From assembly GCF_036850765.1 (NCBI RefSeq), contig NC_089492.1:103373022-103437021 (forward strand): a stretch of 64,000 nt of DNA, given 5' to 3'. Position numbers and translations under genes: made by a program. The stretch is from Saccopteryx bilineata. Taxonomy: Eukaryota > Chordata > Mammalia > Chiroptera > Emballonuridae. Under the pieces are notes generated by a model. The model was given only the letters and a program-made list of their open reading frames with translations, was not told where the DNA came from and did not search any database. This document shows positions 45,982 to 57,260 of the stretch, one piece after another; the stretch's first letter is position 1, and each line of letters starts with the position of its first letter.

Positions 45982-48928
45982 GTGGGTCCTAACAGTTCTC
46001 AACCTCCAGGTCTCTGGGGCTGCTGATCTTTTCCTGACACCATTGCTTTCACCAACCGTGTGACCCTTTGCACATGACTTGACCTCTCTGACCTTTCCTT
46101 ACCTGTTACATGAGCACCTTCAAAGTCTACCTCAGAGGGACCTAGATAACGTGGTACAGACCCCGACCCGTGGTGGGCACATGGTGGGCTGATTATTCTG
46201 TCCTCATTCCCCCTAGAATATGTCAGACTCATGAGAAGTTGACGAGTGATCACAATAAGTATTCGTGGGTATCCTCACCTTCCACCAAGCTTTCTCCACG
46301 GATCTGGGGGAGCAAAGTGATTGGCACATGGAGCTGTTTCTGTATTCCCTGACCCTTTGGACTCCACCATCAGGCATGGCCTCGGGCCCGATGGGAGGCT
46401 TCCCATCTGCCTTCGTCCCACTGGGACCACCGCCGTCCCCACCCACAGCTCTCCAGGCCAGCCTGCCTTCCTTCCCCAAGCTGAGCAGCCGAGCTGTTGG
46501 CCCTGACAGTGAGACCGGACAGTCGCCCACCCAGCAGGTTCTCTTTCCAGACAGAGTAGTCCCCAGGCCCTTCAGAGTCTGGGCTTCACGTGTGTGCCTG
46601 GGTTCTCGGGCTAGCGCTCTGTGCTCACACTGGCCTCTGAAGCAGGACCTCTCGGTGGCCTTGGCCCAGTGTGGACTCTGGACTGCTGGGGACAGCAGGC
46701 AAGGCTCAACTCCTACAGCGCAGACCTCACCTGCACCAGCAGGGAAATATCTGGACTCCACATTGTTGGAGAGAAGCCAGCAGAGCTCCCGTCTGCCCAT
46801 GGTCAGGTGACATTCAGTGCGGCTAACACGGTGCTGCTGTACCCACCCCTGCTGGTCTGGGTGAGCCCTGCCTCTGATGAGCAGGGTGCCCTTGGCCCCA
46901 TTTTATACCTGAGCACCTCGGATCCTCCTGAGCTCAGTCACTGGGCGCTACTGGCCAGGCCAGGCCTGAACCCAGGCATCTAGCCCAGAGCCCGCGGGCC
47001 CCAGTCAAAAAGCCCCAAGCGACTCTAAGTATCCTGATTGGTGACAATGCACTTGGAGCTTTGTCCACTGGTCTGGAGGTTGGATTTACTAGTCTGTGTC
47101 AACTTCTGGCCTCTGGTTTTGGCTCCAGTTGGTTCACTGAGCCAAGTCAACTGGTCAGGTTGCTGTTTGCGCCACCTTCCTGTCAGGCCTGTATCACCTG
47201 GCTTTTCCTTCACTGCACCCTGGCTCTCTGCTGGGACCCTTCCCTCTCATGTTCTGGTGCCCCTTGTCACTCGTTGTCACTCTATTTCTGAGTCACTCTG
47301 TATCCCTCTTTGGGTCCTTCTGTCTCAGCTCTTCTCTCCCTAGCAGCCTCCCCTCCCCCAACTCGCTCCACCCCTCCCCCAGCTCACTCCACCCCTCCCC
47401 CAGCTCGCTCCACCCCTCCCCCAGCTCGCTCCACCCCTCCCCCAGCTCCAGGCTGCCGCTGACTGCCTCAGCCCTTCACCCCATTGTGCCCATGGCTCCT
47501 GACTTCCAGGTCCTGGAGGAGCTCTTGGCACCTCTCTGCTCCTCTCTCCCGAGGAACCTCAGTCTGCTCTGGTGCTCCCAGGAGCACAGACGGATACCTG
47601 AGACCGCTTTATTTTTAGTCCTCTGTAAATCAAATTCATGATTTGATTTTTCTTGCCAGTCAAATTCATGATAAACCTTTGATGATGTGTGTATTAATAC
47701 CTTTCATTATTCAGCTGTTTCTGATGAATGGCATTTGTTATCTCAGAGAAATGGCTGGACCAGGCCAGTGGAGCCCATGGGGACCCCAGATTTTGGTAGC
47801 ATCAGGGGGTCAAGGGCCTCTGAATGGACTCGAAGCTGGACCCTGGCCTGCCTGGGTCTCGGGCCCACTGGCCCTTTCCGCTCACAGCATGTGTTGCTGC
47901 CTGAGAAGTGAAGACGTGGTCTTGGGTCCCCAGCCCGGGATAATGGGGTCCACTCTGGAGAGTCACCAGGGTGGAAGCAGCTTCAGGGAGGCACGGACGC
48001 GTCAAGCTGGCAGCCACACTGACCGTGTCTTCCTCCTCCTCTTTCCTCAACCTTTCCACAAAGGAAGTTCCCCATGGGATGGCCGGGGCCTGGCACTGCC
48101 CACAGCCTTTACAGGGGCCAAGGGGAGACCAGGCACGGGCCAGGCACGCCAGGGCCCAAGGCCTCAGCTAGCCTGCACCATAGGCCCCTCAGGGAGTCCG
48201 TGTCTGAGGCTGGATGAGAAGCAGGGGTTTCTAAAGAGGCTCAAGGCTCCTGGGAGGGTGTGGACCGAGTCGCAGGAGTTGATGCAAATGCCAGAGCTGA
48301 GAGCAGGAGACCACACGTCCCTCAGACTAGAAGGAAAACTTCCACCTGGCCATTTGCTGCCTGACTTTGAGGACGTGAAGGAGGAAACACATTTTCAAAT
48401 GTTCTGGGGCTCTGCAGAACATTGGTCACGTCCCCTCGGCCATTGTAATGGGTATGACCGTCTCATTTTGCAGCATAAGCACTGCCGCCCCCATCTGACC
48501 CCAGAGCCCCTGTTCTTGCCACTGTGACCCTCCTAAGTAGGAGGGGCATTTATTCGGCTGCCTCTCAAGAGCCTGGCCACCTGCAGGTCTGTAGCCAGTG
48601 GACTGGTGGTCTCTCCTTACAACCCCACTCCTCCAGCTTAGAAAATGCTTCCCAGCCTCTGCGGCTCTTTCGTGCTGCGCCATACACCTGCCCTCTTTCC
48701 GTACAAGTGGGGACAGCAGAGGCTTCCTGGGCCTGGTGGAGCAGCAGATCCCTCTCGCCATGTGACTTGGGGTTATGTTTTCTCATCAGAGCACCAGCCC
48801 TGTGCCCCCAGTGCCCAGGGCCTCACTTGAGTCTCATGTCCTCTCTATGGCTGGCACCTGACACAAAAGTCCTAGGGGGAAGTGTTGGCCTTGGGGAAGG
48901 TCACTGAGCTGGCGGTTTTCTCTGGCAG
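45982..48928 (+). other. TTC7A: TTC7A intron between exons i and j
   Basis: 2.9 kb. It contains a 21-bp tandem repeat at 47360-47450. A 294-residue open frame at 47643-48527 has no recognisable domain, and I regard it as intronic. Confidence 0.85.
47360..47450 (+). repeat. 21-bp tandem repeat, about four copies
   Basis: Units of AACTCGCTCCACCCCTCCCC plus C start at 47360, 47381, 47402 and 47423, with a partial fifth. Since 21 is a multiple of three, it makes an in-frame SLHPSPS repeat in a spurious open frame. Confidence 0.95.
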
Positions 48929-49089
48929 ATCTCCAGTGCCATGGAGCAGCTGCAGGAGGCCCTGAAATTGTGCAGGGACGATGCCAATGCCCTCCACCTG
49001 CTGGCTCTCCTCTTCTCTGCCCAGAAACACTACCAGCACGCTCTGGACGTCATCAACATGGCCATCACGGAGTACCCCGAGAACTTCAA
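48929..49089 (+). CDS. TTC7A: TTC7A coding exon j (last exon in window)
   Basis: The exon is 161 bases, encoding 53 codons plus two bases of Asn: [40 protein letters not shown] and [13 protein letters not shown]. The acceptor is TTCTCTGGCAG and the donor AA|GTGAGT. It holds helix B of one TPR and a complete following TPR ([14 protein letters not shown], then [17 protein letters not shown]). The following exon, expected to open with LMFTK, was not seen in the remaining 14.9 kb. Confidence 0.96.
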
Positions 49090-52000
49090 GTGAGTCCCTG
49101 TAGACACCGCTGGGCTGGGGGGGGTGGCTGGCCACAGGTGTGGGTGTCCCTACACACTTCGCCATGCCACTGAGCCAGCCAACATACACTGACTAAATAC
49201 CCACTGCATGCACATCCCTGGCTGGAGAGTCAAGACGTGGCCAGGACCAATGGGGTCAGAGAATCACTCTGGTTTTCTGTGCCCAGGGGGGCCAGATTGG
49301 GAGAGGGGAGTTCTGTGTGGCACCTGCAGGCTCCACGGGTGCTGTGTGGACCACAGAAAGGGTTACGCTGGAACATACATTTTCAAGCTGCTTCCACCCT
49401 GCCCTGGGTTCTGCACTTGAGCCTCCTGAGACACTAACTTGTGTAACTTAGTTATAGCCCTGGCCCAGTTAGCCAAGGGTGAATTCTAACACTGGCTAGG
49501 CTGGTGGAGGCCAAGGGAGCCATCCCTCTGCCTCCAAGCAGGTCAGCGGGCAGTTGGGGGAAGGAGTTATCTACCCCCAGGGTGGTCCTAGCCTCTCCCT
49601 TCATCCTCAGATCCTACACACATTAACACTGCCACCTCCGCCACCAGCACCATTTATGGCATCACCCAAGTGCCCATTTCTGGAGCAGGTTCACACTGCA
49701 GCTGGCCCAGGCGGTAGTAGTTTGGGCAAGACTAGACCCTCCTGTTCCGACCTGTACAGAGGACCTGGATCAGTGGGAACAAGAGTCATGCTGGGCCAGC
49801 CGAGGCCAAAGGGTTCATTGCTTTGCAAGAGGGAACAAGGGGGTGGTCAGCTTATTTCTGCCCTCCTCTTCTCGGGCAGGTGATGCCGGGTATAACAGAC
49901 CTTGTTTCTCTGAACCCTGTGATTCTAGGCTGGGGGTCCCTCAGCACACCCCACTCCTACTGAATCCCACCTCAGGGTCCAAAAGAGTGCCATTTGGAGC
50001 CAGCCAGTCCTGAGAGGTGGTGCGCTGGCAATAAAAACAGGTTCTCAAAGCACGAGGGGCAGCTTGCGGTGCCACAGCCGTGAGAGGTGACTGAGGGAAG
50101 CGGCAGCTGTCTCTGCCCCGGCAGGGAAGCCCAGTGTCCACCCCATTCATTCCTAGCCCCTCAGGGACAGGGCTGACCCTTGGGCGAGGCTCAGGTTTCC
50201 TGTGTGCCTTTGGCTTCCTTGAGAGGATGCCACCAGGGGCTTGGCCTGTGGACTTTTCCGGGGATGGCTTTCTCCTTGCCAAGGCTCAGAAGGTGCTCTG
50301 GCGGTGGCAGAGCATCCTAACCATGAACTTCCCAGTATGCCCCAGTGATGAGGGAGCCCCGGTGAGTACAGCCTCAGGTGGACGTTCATCCTACAGGTCA
50401 GCCTGCTTACCCGGGTTCACACCAGCCCCCCACCTGAAGCACCCTGGCTCCTCTCCCTCCCCCATCCTGCCCCAGGGGGCTCCCAGTTACCCACAGCCGG
50501 GAGGGTAAGCAGAGGAGATGCATGGCCAGCTAGACAAGGTCCTCTTCTTCCTATACTAGTTATCTTGCTTTTCTCCAAATTCCATCCTCACTCCTGTCTA
50601 GCAGGGCCTGGCCCATGGTCTGCAACCGGCCAGTTGTGCACACGCACATGTGTGAGTGCCTGTGTGTTTTTATTCTGTTGTTAGGCTTCAGTGGGAACAA
50701 ACTGTCAAGAAGAAAGGCTTAGAATCCTAGAGTGGGGAGTGGGCTTCTCGCCCAGCCCCTGGGTTAGAATGGGTCACAAAGAAACAAGAGGCCAGATCAG
50801 ACCTCAGACATCGTTTTATCAGCAAGTCTTTTCTTCCAAATGAAACATTACATTTAAGTCAAGGCTATGAACAGATGGGAGCCGAGCTCTCCTGTTGGAA
50901 ACAAGGGAAGGGGACTCAGATGCTGCCTGCTCGGCCCCTTCTAGGCCCCCCCGGGCCCGCACCTGGCACCTCACTGCACACTCTCTTCCTAACTTCTAGG
51001 CGGGCTGCTTGCTGCTGGCCTGATTGGGGAGGCTGATGCCACTTTTTGAAAATCTGCTTGAAGCCCATTTGCTATTCCAGGCCCAGCAGGAGGGGGTGTG
51101 TCCAGGATGTAGGGAGCCCTCTGGCTGTCCCTCAGCTCCTCCAGCCCACCCAGGGGAGGTGCTTCCCGCCTCCTCTCAGCTTTCTCCGTCATCCCCGCCC
51201 TGGGTGGGGGAGCTGTTCTCCCCAGTCCTCCCTTCCTTACTGACAGGGGGTGCGCTCTCCACCCGCCCTTTCCTCCGGCCTCAGCCAGGTGCCCAGTTCT
51301 TTCCCAGGATGCTTCACTCACTGAAAGCGTCTTTGTGGGTAGGCAGAGGAAGTGGTCCTTGCTGTGAGGTGGGTGACTCCCCTGGGAGGCCCATGGGTGA
51401 ACTTCTGGGCCTCAAAGAACGCCTGGACCTGACTCGGAGGTCTGCGCTGTGCATGCATCTAGAGAGATGGCTTTCAGCAGACCCTCAGAGGGACCCTAAA
51501 CCCCAGATAGGTAGAGAGCTTCGATGCAGATTGGGCAGCTGGTCAGTTTATAGGATAACTGTGCCCGTCTGTGTCATCTGTGTCCCTGCTTCTGCAGGCA
51601 GGAGCCTTCTTAAAGGGGCAACCTCCACTGTGGGAACAGACCTCCCCAATCCAGATACCACAGAGCCACTACAGGGGCCACAGGGCTGGGGGCCATGTGG
51701 TCAGCCACAGGGGACCCCTTTGAGGTCTGAGCGCAACTGAGGAAGTGTCCTATTCCCGGAGGCCTCCTCGGGGCTCTTCTGTGCCTTCATCACTGCAGAG
51801 AGGCCTGCTGTGGAGCTTTTGGAGATCAGAGCATCCCATTCCCTGTGGTCCCTCACTTTTCAAAATCTGTGCCTTGGGCTTAGTAGGATAGAGAAATGGT
51901 GAGAGGTTCTCTATCTCTGAGCCACCACGAGCCCCCCTCACCTCCATGACCATCTTGCTCTGAGCCAGCCCTAAAAAGCAACTGAACTAAAAAATGCCGG

Positions 52001-55000
52001 GGGCTTCTGGCCTCCAGAACTGTAAGAGAACATATTTCTGTTTCTTAGACAGGCAAAAAAATCCATCTTTAAAAAAAAGTGGGGGTGGAAAATCCACGTA
52101 CCTCATAGCTCTGGAGTGACCATAGGGTATGACCATGGCTCTTTGCAAATAAGTCAGTACTTTTCCCCACACATAAAACCCCCAAATACAGAAAGCCATG
52201 GATTAGCAGGAAATGTCATTGAGTCTATTACTGGTCAGGGATCGTGGAAAAATGTCATTGCTCTTCAGTGGAAACTGTGTCCTGCTTCTCCAGCTGTTCC
52301 CTGCATTGGGAACAAGTTGTGTGGCTCCAGCTGTTACCACGGCAGTTAATTAAAGGGCCAGTCCAATAAATATCACTGCAGCAAAAGAGAACTCTCAAAC
52401 CCCCTTCGCTCTGTCCTCAGCATCCCCAACAAGGTCTGCATACTCGAAGGGCACTTAAAGGCCCAAGGCCTGGGTCTGTCTGCCACTGAGCTCCTCCCCA
52501 CTGGCTGTCCCAATTGGCTGAGCCCTTTTACAGGCTGCAGAGCCTGCCTTAGTGAAGAAAGAGGTGGGCAAGCCAGTGTCAGGGGTGGAGGAATCCTGGC
52601 TCAGCTCAGGGTGTTGTTGGTAACAATGGACCCCTTTCCACATGAGCTTATCCCCCTGGTGAGTCACGCCTGCCCCTTACCTGTAACCCCTACAGCAGCA
52701 AGTTCCTCCTTTCTGTGCCTTTGTTTTCTTATCTGCCAAAAGACTGACGTCTGTCCTACCTTTCTCTGCTTCCAAGGTCTATTGTGAGACTCGGACAAGA
52801 GAAGGTCTTGTAGTCGGTTTACAACCATGTTGAGGGACAGCAGTGTGGTGGGATCTGGAAGTGGGCCCACAGACGATGTAAGACTGCACCATGGAATCCC
52901 AGGGGGGCCGTGCACGTGGGCCAGGCGATGGAGAAGGGTGCCCTTTGTGTGAAGGAGGGCAGAGAAGCAGAGGCAGGGATCCATCTTGCTCTGAGCAAGG
53001 TTTTTAAGTTTTTTAGCTGCATACATAGCCAGTCTTCCTACAGGCAGTCTTAAGACTCCTGGAGAAAAACCCAGCTTTCGTGGAGTTGAACTTTTGAAAG
53101 TCCTTCTGTATTTAGGGATTAGAAAGCAAAGCAAAGATCTCAATTTCCGTGCTGCAGGATGACCTTTAGTTAATGGAGCTCGGGTTTAAAAAGGCAGGAA
53201 CGTGATGAGGCAGAGACCCATGGCTGCAGGGACAGTGTGAACCTGGCACAGTAGGAACTGACACCCTGAGCAGGTTCCTAAAATCCTGACTGCTTCTGAC
53301 TAAGCCCTGGACACGTGTGCTGGCCAGGCTGGTCCTGGCTAGCCTGCAGGGGGCCTCATGGTGGCAGCAGCCACCCTGTTTGGGCCTAGTTCCAAACCAG
53401 GCCATGCCATGGAATGTGAGAAGGCCCATGCAAGCTTGGAGATGCCTTTGCTAGTCTTTTCTGATGGTCCTGGGTATGGGAGGCAGTTGGGAGGCCCAGA
53501 GGGGAGGGGCTGGAATATAAGGTCAAAGGGAACCTGCCACTGATAAGTGTGGTTTCTGAAGCCGGGGCTCCTTGAGGCTCTGGTTTTAGGTAACAGATTC
53601 CTTGTGCTTTAGTCAGGCTGCTTGTAGTGAAGGTCGCCATAGTAACCAAACAACATTCCTGGCCTAATGATGGGAGCTTTCCAATAACTAGCCTGTCAGT
53701 CACTGCCCCCACTCCAGGCCTGGCAGCCTGCCAGACCGGTTTTGAAAGCCCAGGCCATAGGGCTAGAGGCAGAGGAGCCAACTGGCTTGCCCTGCCCACT
53801 CCTCAATGCCAAGGCTGCCTCCTCCCACCCTTGTGGGTCGGGATAGGCCCTCATGGGAGTTTCTACCCAGCCAAGGCCAGGTCCAGGGGGACTTGGAAGG
53901 TCCTGGGGGAAGGGGTGTCAAAACACCAGGGGGCACTCCCCAGCACAGGACAGTGTAGCCCCCTGGACAAGCTGGAGCTTGCTGTGCACAAACAAATGGA
54001 ACCATCAAAGCCATCTCCGCAGGGAAACGTAGGCTGTTTTGGAAAATGTTTGAGTTGATAACTAGGCGTTGGCTGGGGCCAGGCCTCGGTTTTTCCGGTT
54101 AAGGCTCACACTGGCCCCAGCGGCACCTCTCTGGTCTGCCTGCCTGGCCTGCCTTACCTTTTTCTCAGGTGGCTAGCAGTGCATTCTGCAAAGCAGAGGA
54201 TCAGGGTCCTGGGGCTCCTGTTAACATTTCTGACTTAAATCCAGGGTGTTTATTGGATAGATCTTATTAGGAGACTTGCAGTAGATCAAAAGGACGCTTA
54301 AAATACCAACCTTCCAGTGAGGGGACTGGAATCAAAGGTATTAGCACAAACATAGTTTATCACTTTGCTGCATTCATTAAACATGTTTGGCTGCTACAGC
54401 CCCCTGAGAACAAGAGCTTGGGTTAAACTTGCAGGCCACGTGGTTAAGGGAAGTGTTAAGCCAGGCATAATCACTGGCACTGTATTCTCTTCCTTAAAGG
54501 TCAGCTCCTCATCGCTCAGCTGGTTTGACATTCAGCATTTCCCCTCGCTGGTTGTTCCCTGCAGCCTCTTGTGATCTCGCTCTGTGTGACACTGCAGCCA
54601 CATAGAGTCCTCGTTCCCTCCTGTAGTGGTCTGCTTACACTCAGACTAGGAGGGTAGATGAACTTGTGTTCTTTTGTTTGGAAAAGAGGAAGGAAAGGAA
54701 AGCAGTATTTGCCAATTTTTCCAAAAGGAATTCTTTATTGTTTTACAACAGTGTTAGCCCTTTGCTTCCTGACTCCTCGCTCTCCCTGCTGTCAACCTGT
54801 GCGGGAGAAGGACACTGGGGTCCAGGGTGCACCGTTCTCTAGCAGGAACGGTCCAGCCCTGAGAAGCGAGGGCCAGGCGTTCACGCCCGTGGAGCAGGGC
54901 TGGCTTCCCCTTTGCGGTAGGTGGTCTCCAGGTCCCGAGGGTTGGTTCTCCAGGCAGAGATCCTAAACCAGGACCAAGGTGTTTGCTTCTTGGTGTCTTA

Positions 55001-56330
55001 TGCCTGAATGGGAACCTACCTTTGTTCTACCTGAGGACCTTCCTTCTGGAAGTTCCTCCACCCCTGAATAGTTATGGAACGGCTCTGTGTGCTTTGTGTT
55101 CATATCCTTCAGGACCGTGAATTTGTGAATCATCTAGAGGTGACTGGAGGTGGCCTGGAGGCCACCAGGTCAGCCTTCAATCTGCACAGATAAGGAGGCC
55201 TTGCTGTGCAGCCCGCCACAAGGCACGCACTGGCCGTGGTCAGTGCTGGGGGGCGGGGCAGGCCCTGTGAAGTCAGGAGATGCTCACTTCAGTGAGCACA
55301 GCTTACAGGCTGTTGATTTTTGAAACTTTAAACTTAGATCACATTAAGTGAATGTATGAGGAGGTGGAAGATCAGCATGAGTCTTAAAACATTAGGGGAG
55401 CTGGGTCAATGTAGTCCTCCAGACCCAAGGAGAAACCGTGGGTTTTTAGGGCTAAGAAGAGCCACCATCAAGGTCCCTTTCACACTGAGGGTTAGTCCAC
55501 TGGAAGGTGATAAAGCCAGGCCTGACTATGGCCTTCTCCCTCTCCTGCTAGAGCTTTGAAATGACCACCTCAGAGAGCACCCAGTGTGATTTTAACCAGT
55601 TAATTGTCCTGGTGGAGTCTGTCCTGGAGGCATGAAATCTAGAGGAGTCTGGGAGACCTTTGTCCTTCAGTGATCCCTGGTACTCCTGGCCGGGGCTGGG
55701 CCAGCCTGTGCGGGCCTGGTGATTACAGCCCGAGTCAGGGCAGGGAGCAAGAGGGCAGTTGACCCTGCTCAGAGGGGCTGCTCCCCTCTTCTTCCTGCCC
55801 CCATCCTGTCCTGTTGGGAAGGGATCTGTGCCTGGTCAAGCCAGCCCCTTCCGTCTTTCCTCCAGACCTCTGTCCCTGCCAGCCCAGCCCTCTAGGGTGC
55901 CCTCCTCACCTCGCTTTGCTTCCAGATCCTGCCCATTCTCAGAGGCTCCCCTGGGCTCTCCGTGGCCTTGAAGCCTCTGCACGTTCCTCAGTGCTGAACT
56001 CCTCAGTTGAATACTTGGTTCTCATCTTGTCTTGTTTCCCAATTGCCTCGGGTGTACTGTTTGAGCTTCCCCTGAGTTTGGAAGCACCTCAGGGACAGAA
56101 ACAGTGGCTTGTCCTTTGTCTCCTGATCCTTCTGTAGGGAGCCCACAGCTGGGCACCCAGCATCCAAGTAGACCCTCGGACGGGTAGACCATCGGAAGGA
56201 AGGACGGGAACACATGGGGATGTTGGCATCTTACAACCCTCAAGATTGCTCATACCCCTTATCCTGTTTATTGTTCTTTTGGTTTGATTTGTATATGTTT
56301 TAGCTTTTATAACCCTCCTACTTTAAAGAT

Positions 56331-56718
56331 GAGCCTGACCAGGTGGTTGGCGCAGTGGATAGAGCATCAGACTGGGACACGGAGGACCCAGATTCGAAAC
56401 CCCAAGGTCGCCAGCTTGAGCGCGGGCTTACCAGCTTGGAGCGCAGTGTGGTTGGCTTGAGTGTGGGATCAGAGACGTGACCCTATGGTCGCTGGCTTGA
56501 GCCCAAAGGTCGCTGGCTTAAAGCCCAAGGTCGCTGGCTTGAGCAAAGGGTCACTCACTCTGCTGTAGCCCCCCCATCAAGGCACATGTGAGAACACAAT
56601 CAATGAACAACTAAGATGCCGCAACGAAGAACTGATGCTTCTCATCTTTCTCCCTTACTGTCTGTCTGTCCCTATCTGTCCCTCTTTCTGACTTTCTCTG
56701 TCTCTGTCAAAAAAAAAG
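56331..56718 (+). mobile_element. tRNA-derived SINE, bat type C (long)
   Basis: The head GTGGTTGGCGCAGTGGATAG and box B CAGATTCGAAACCCC are followed by internally repeated GGTCGCTGGCTTGAGC-type segments, CAATCAATGAACAACTAAG, a CTGTCTGTCTGTCCC-rich stretch and a short A-run. The body differs from types A and B, so this is a third family. No clear target duplication seen. Confidence 0.9.
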
Positions 56719-57039
56719 AAAGGGAGGGAAGGAAGAAGAATAAAAGTGAAAAAACTAACGGGATATCTCAAGGTTCAGTAACTGATGAGAGTCAGAGCAG
56801 GGACCAGCACCCATGCCAGCTGGGAGGCTGAGCCACCTTGGGATTCTTGAACCTGTGAGCTTCAGTAATAATGACACAGCAGTACAGCCAATGCTCTAAG
56901 CACTTTGCGTTTACTCATTGAATTCCCTCAGCAACCCTAGGAGCTATAGGAACTACCATGAGTCCACTTTGCAGATAAGGAAACAGAGGCACAGAGAGCA
57001 TAGTGAGCAACTGGACAAACAAGGACCAGGTAAATAATA

Positions 57040-57260
57040 ATGCCAGGGCAAACATGGATTGGACCCTTTATGAAGTGCCAGACCCCTGCTAGGCCTTATA
57101 TACATTATTTTCATATAAGAACCCCTGAGGCATAGAGATACTGTCATTCTTTCTTACAGATATAAAACTGAGGCTCTGAGAAGTTATGTGACTTGCCCAG
57201 ATCACATGGCTAGAAAAAGAGAAACTGGGACTTGAACTTGGGTCATCAAACACGGACCCT
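57040..57260 (-). repeat. MIR SINE
   Basis: AAGTGCCAGACCCCTGCTAG, TTACAGATATAAAACTGAGG, TGACTTGCCCAGATCACATG and GACTTGAACTTGGGTC match MIR in antisense orientation. A further MIR-like stretch precedes it at about 56870-57000. Confidence 0.75.

Noticed and set aside
47249..47641. 130-residue Ser-Pro repeat protein
   Set aside because: It is produced by the 21-bp tandem repeat, whose period is a multiple of three, within an intron.
50130..50510. An extra TTC7A exon near 50200-50340 (GFLLAKAQKVLWRWQS)
   Set aside because: It does not match the expected continuation after ENFN, and no exon with the right entering phase is evident.
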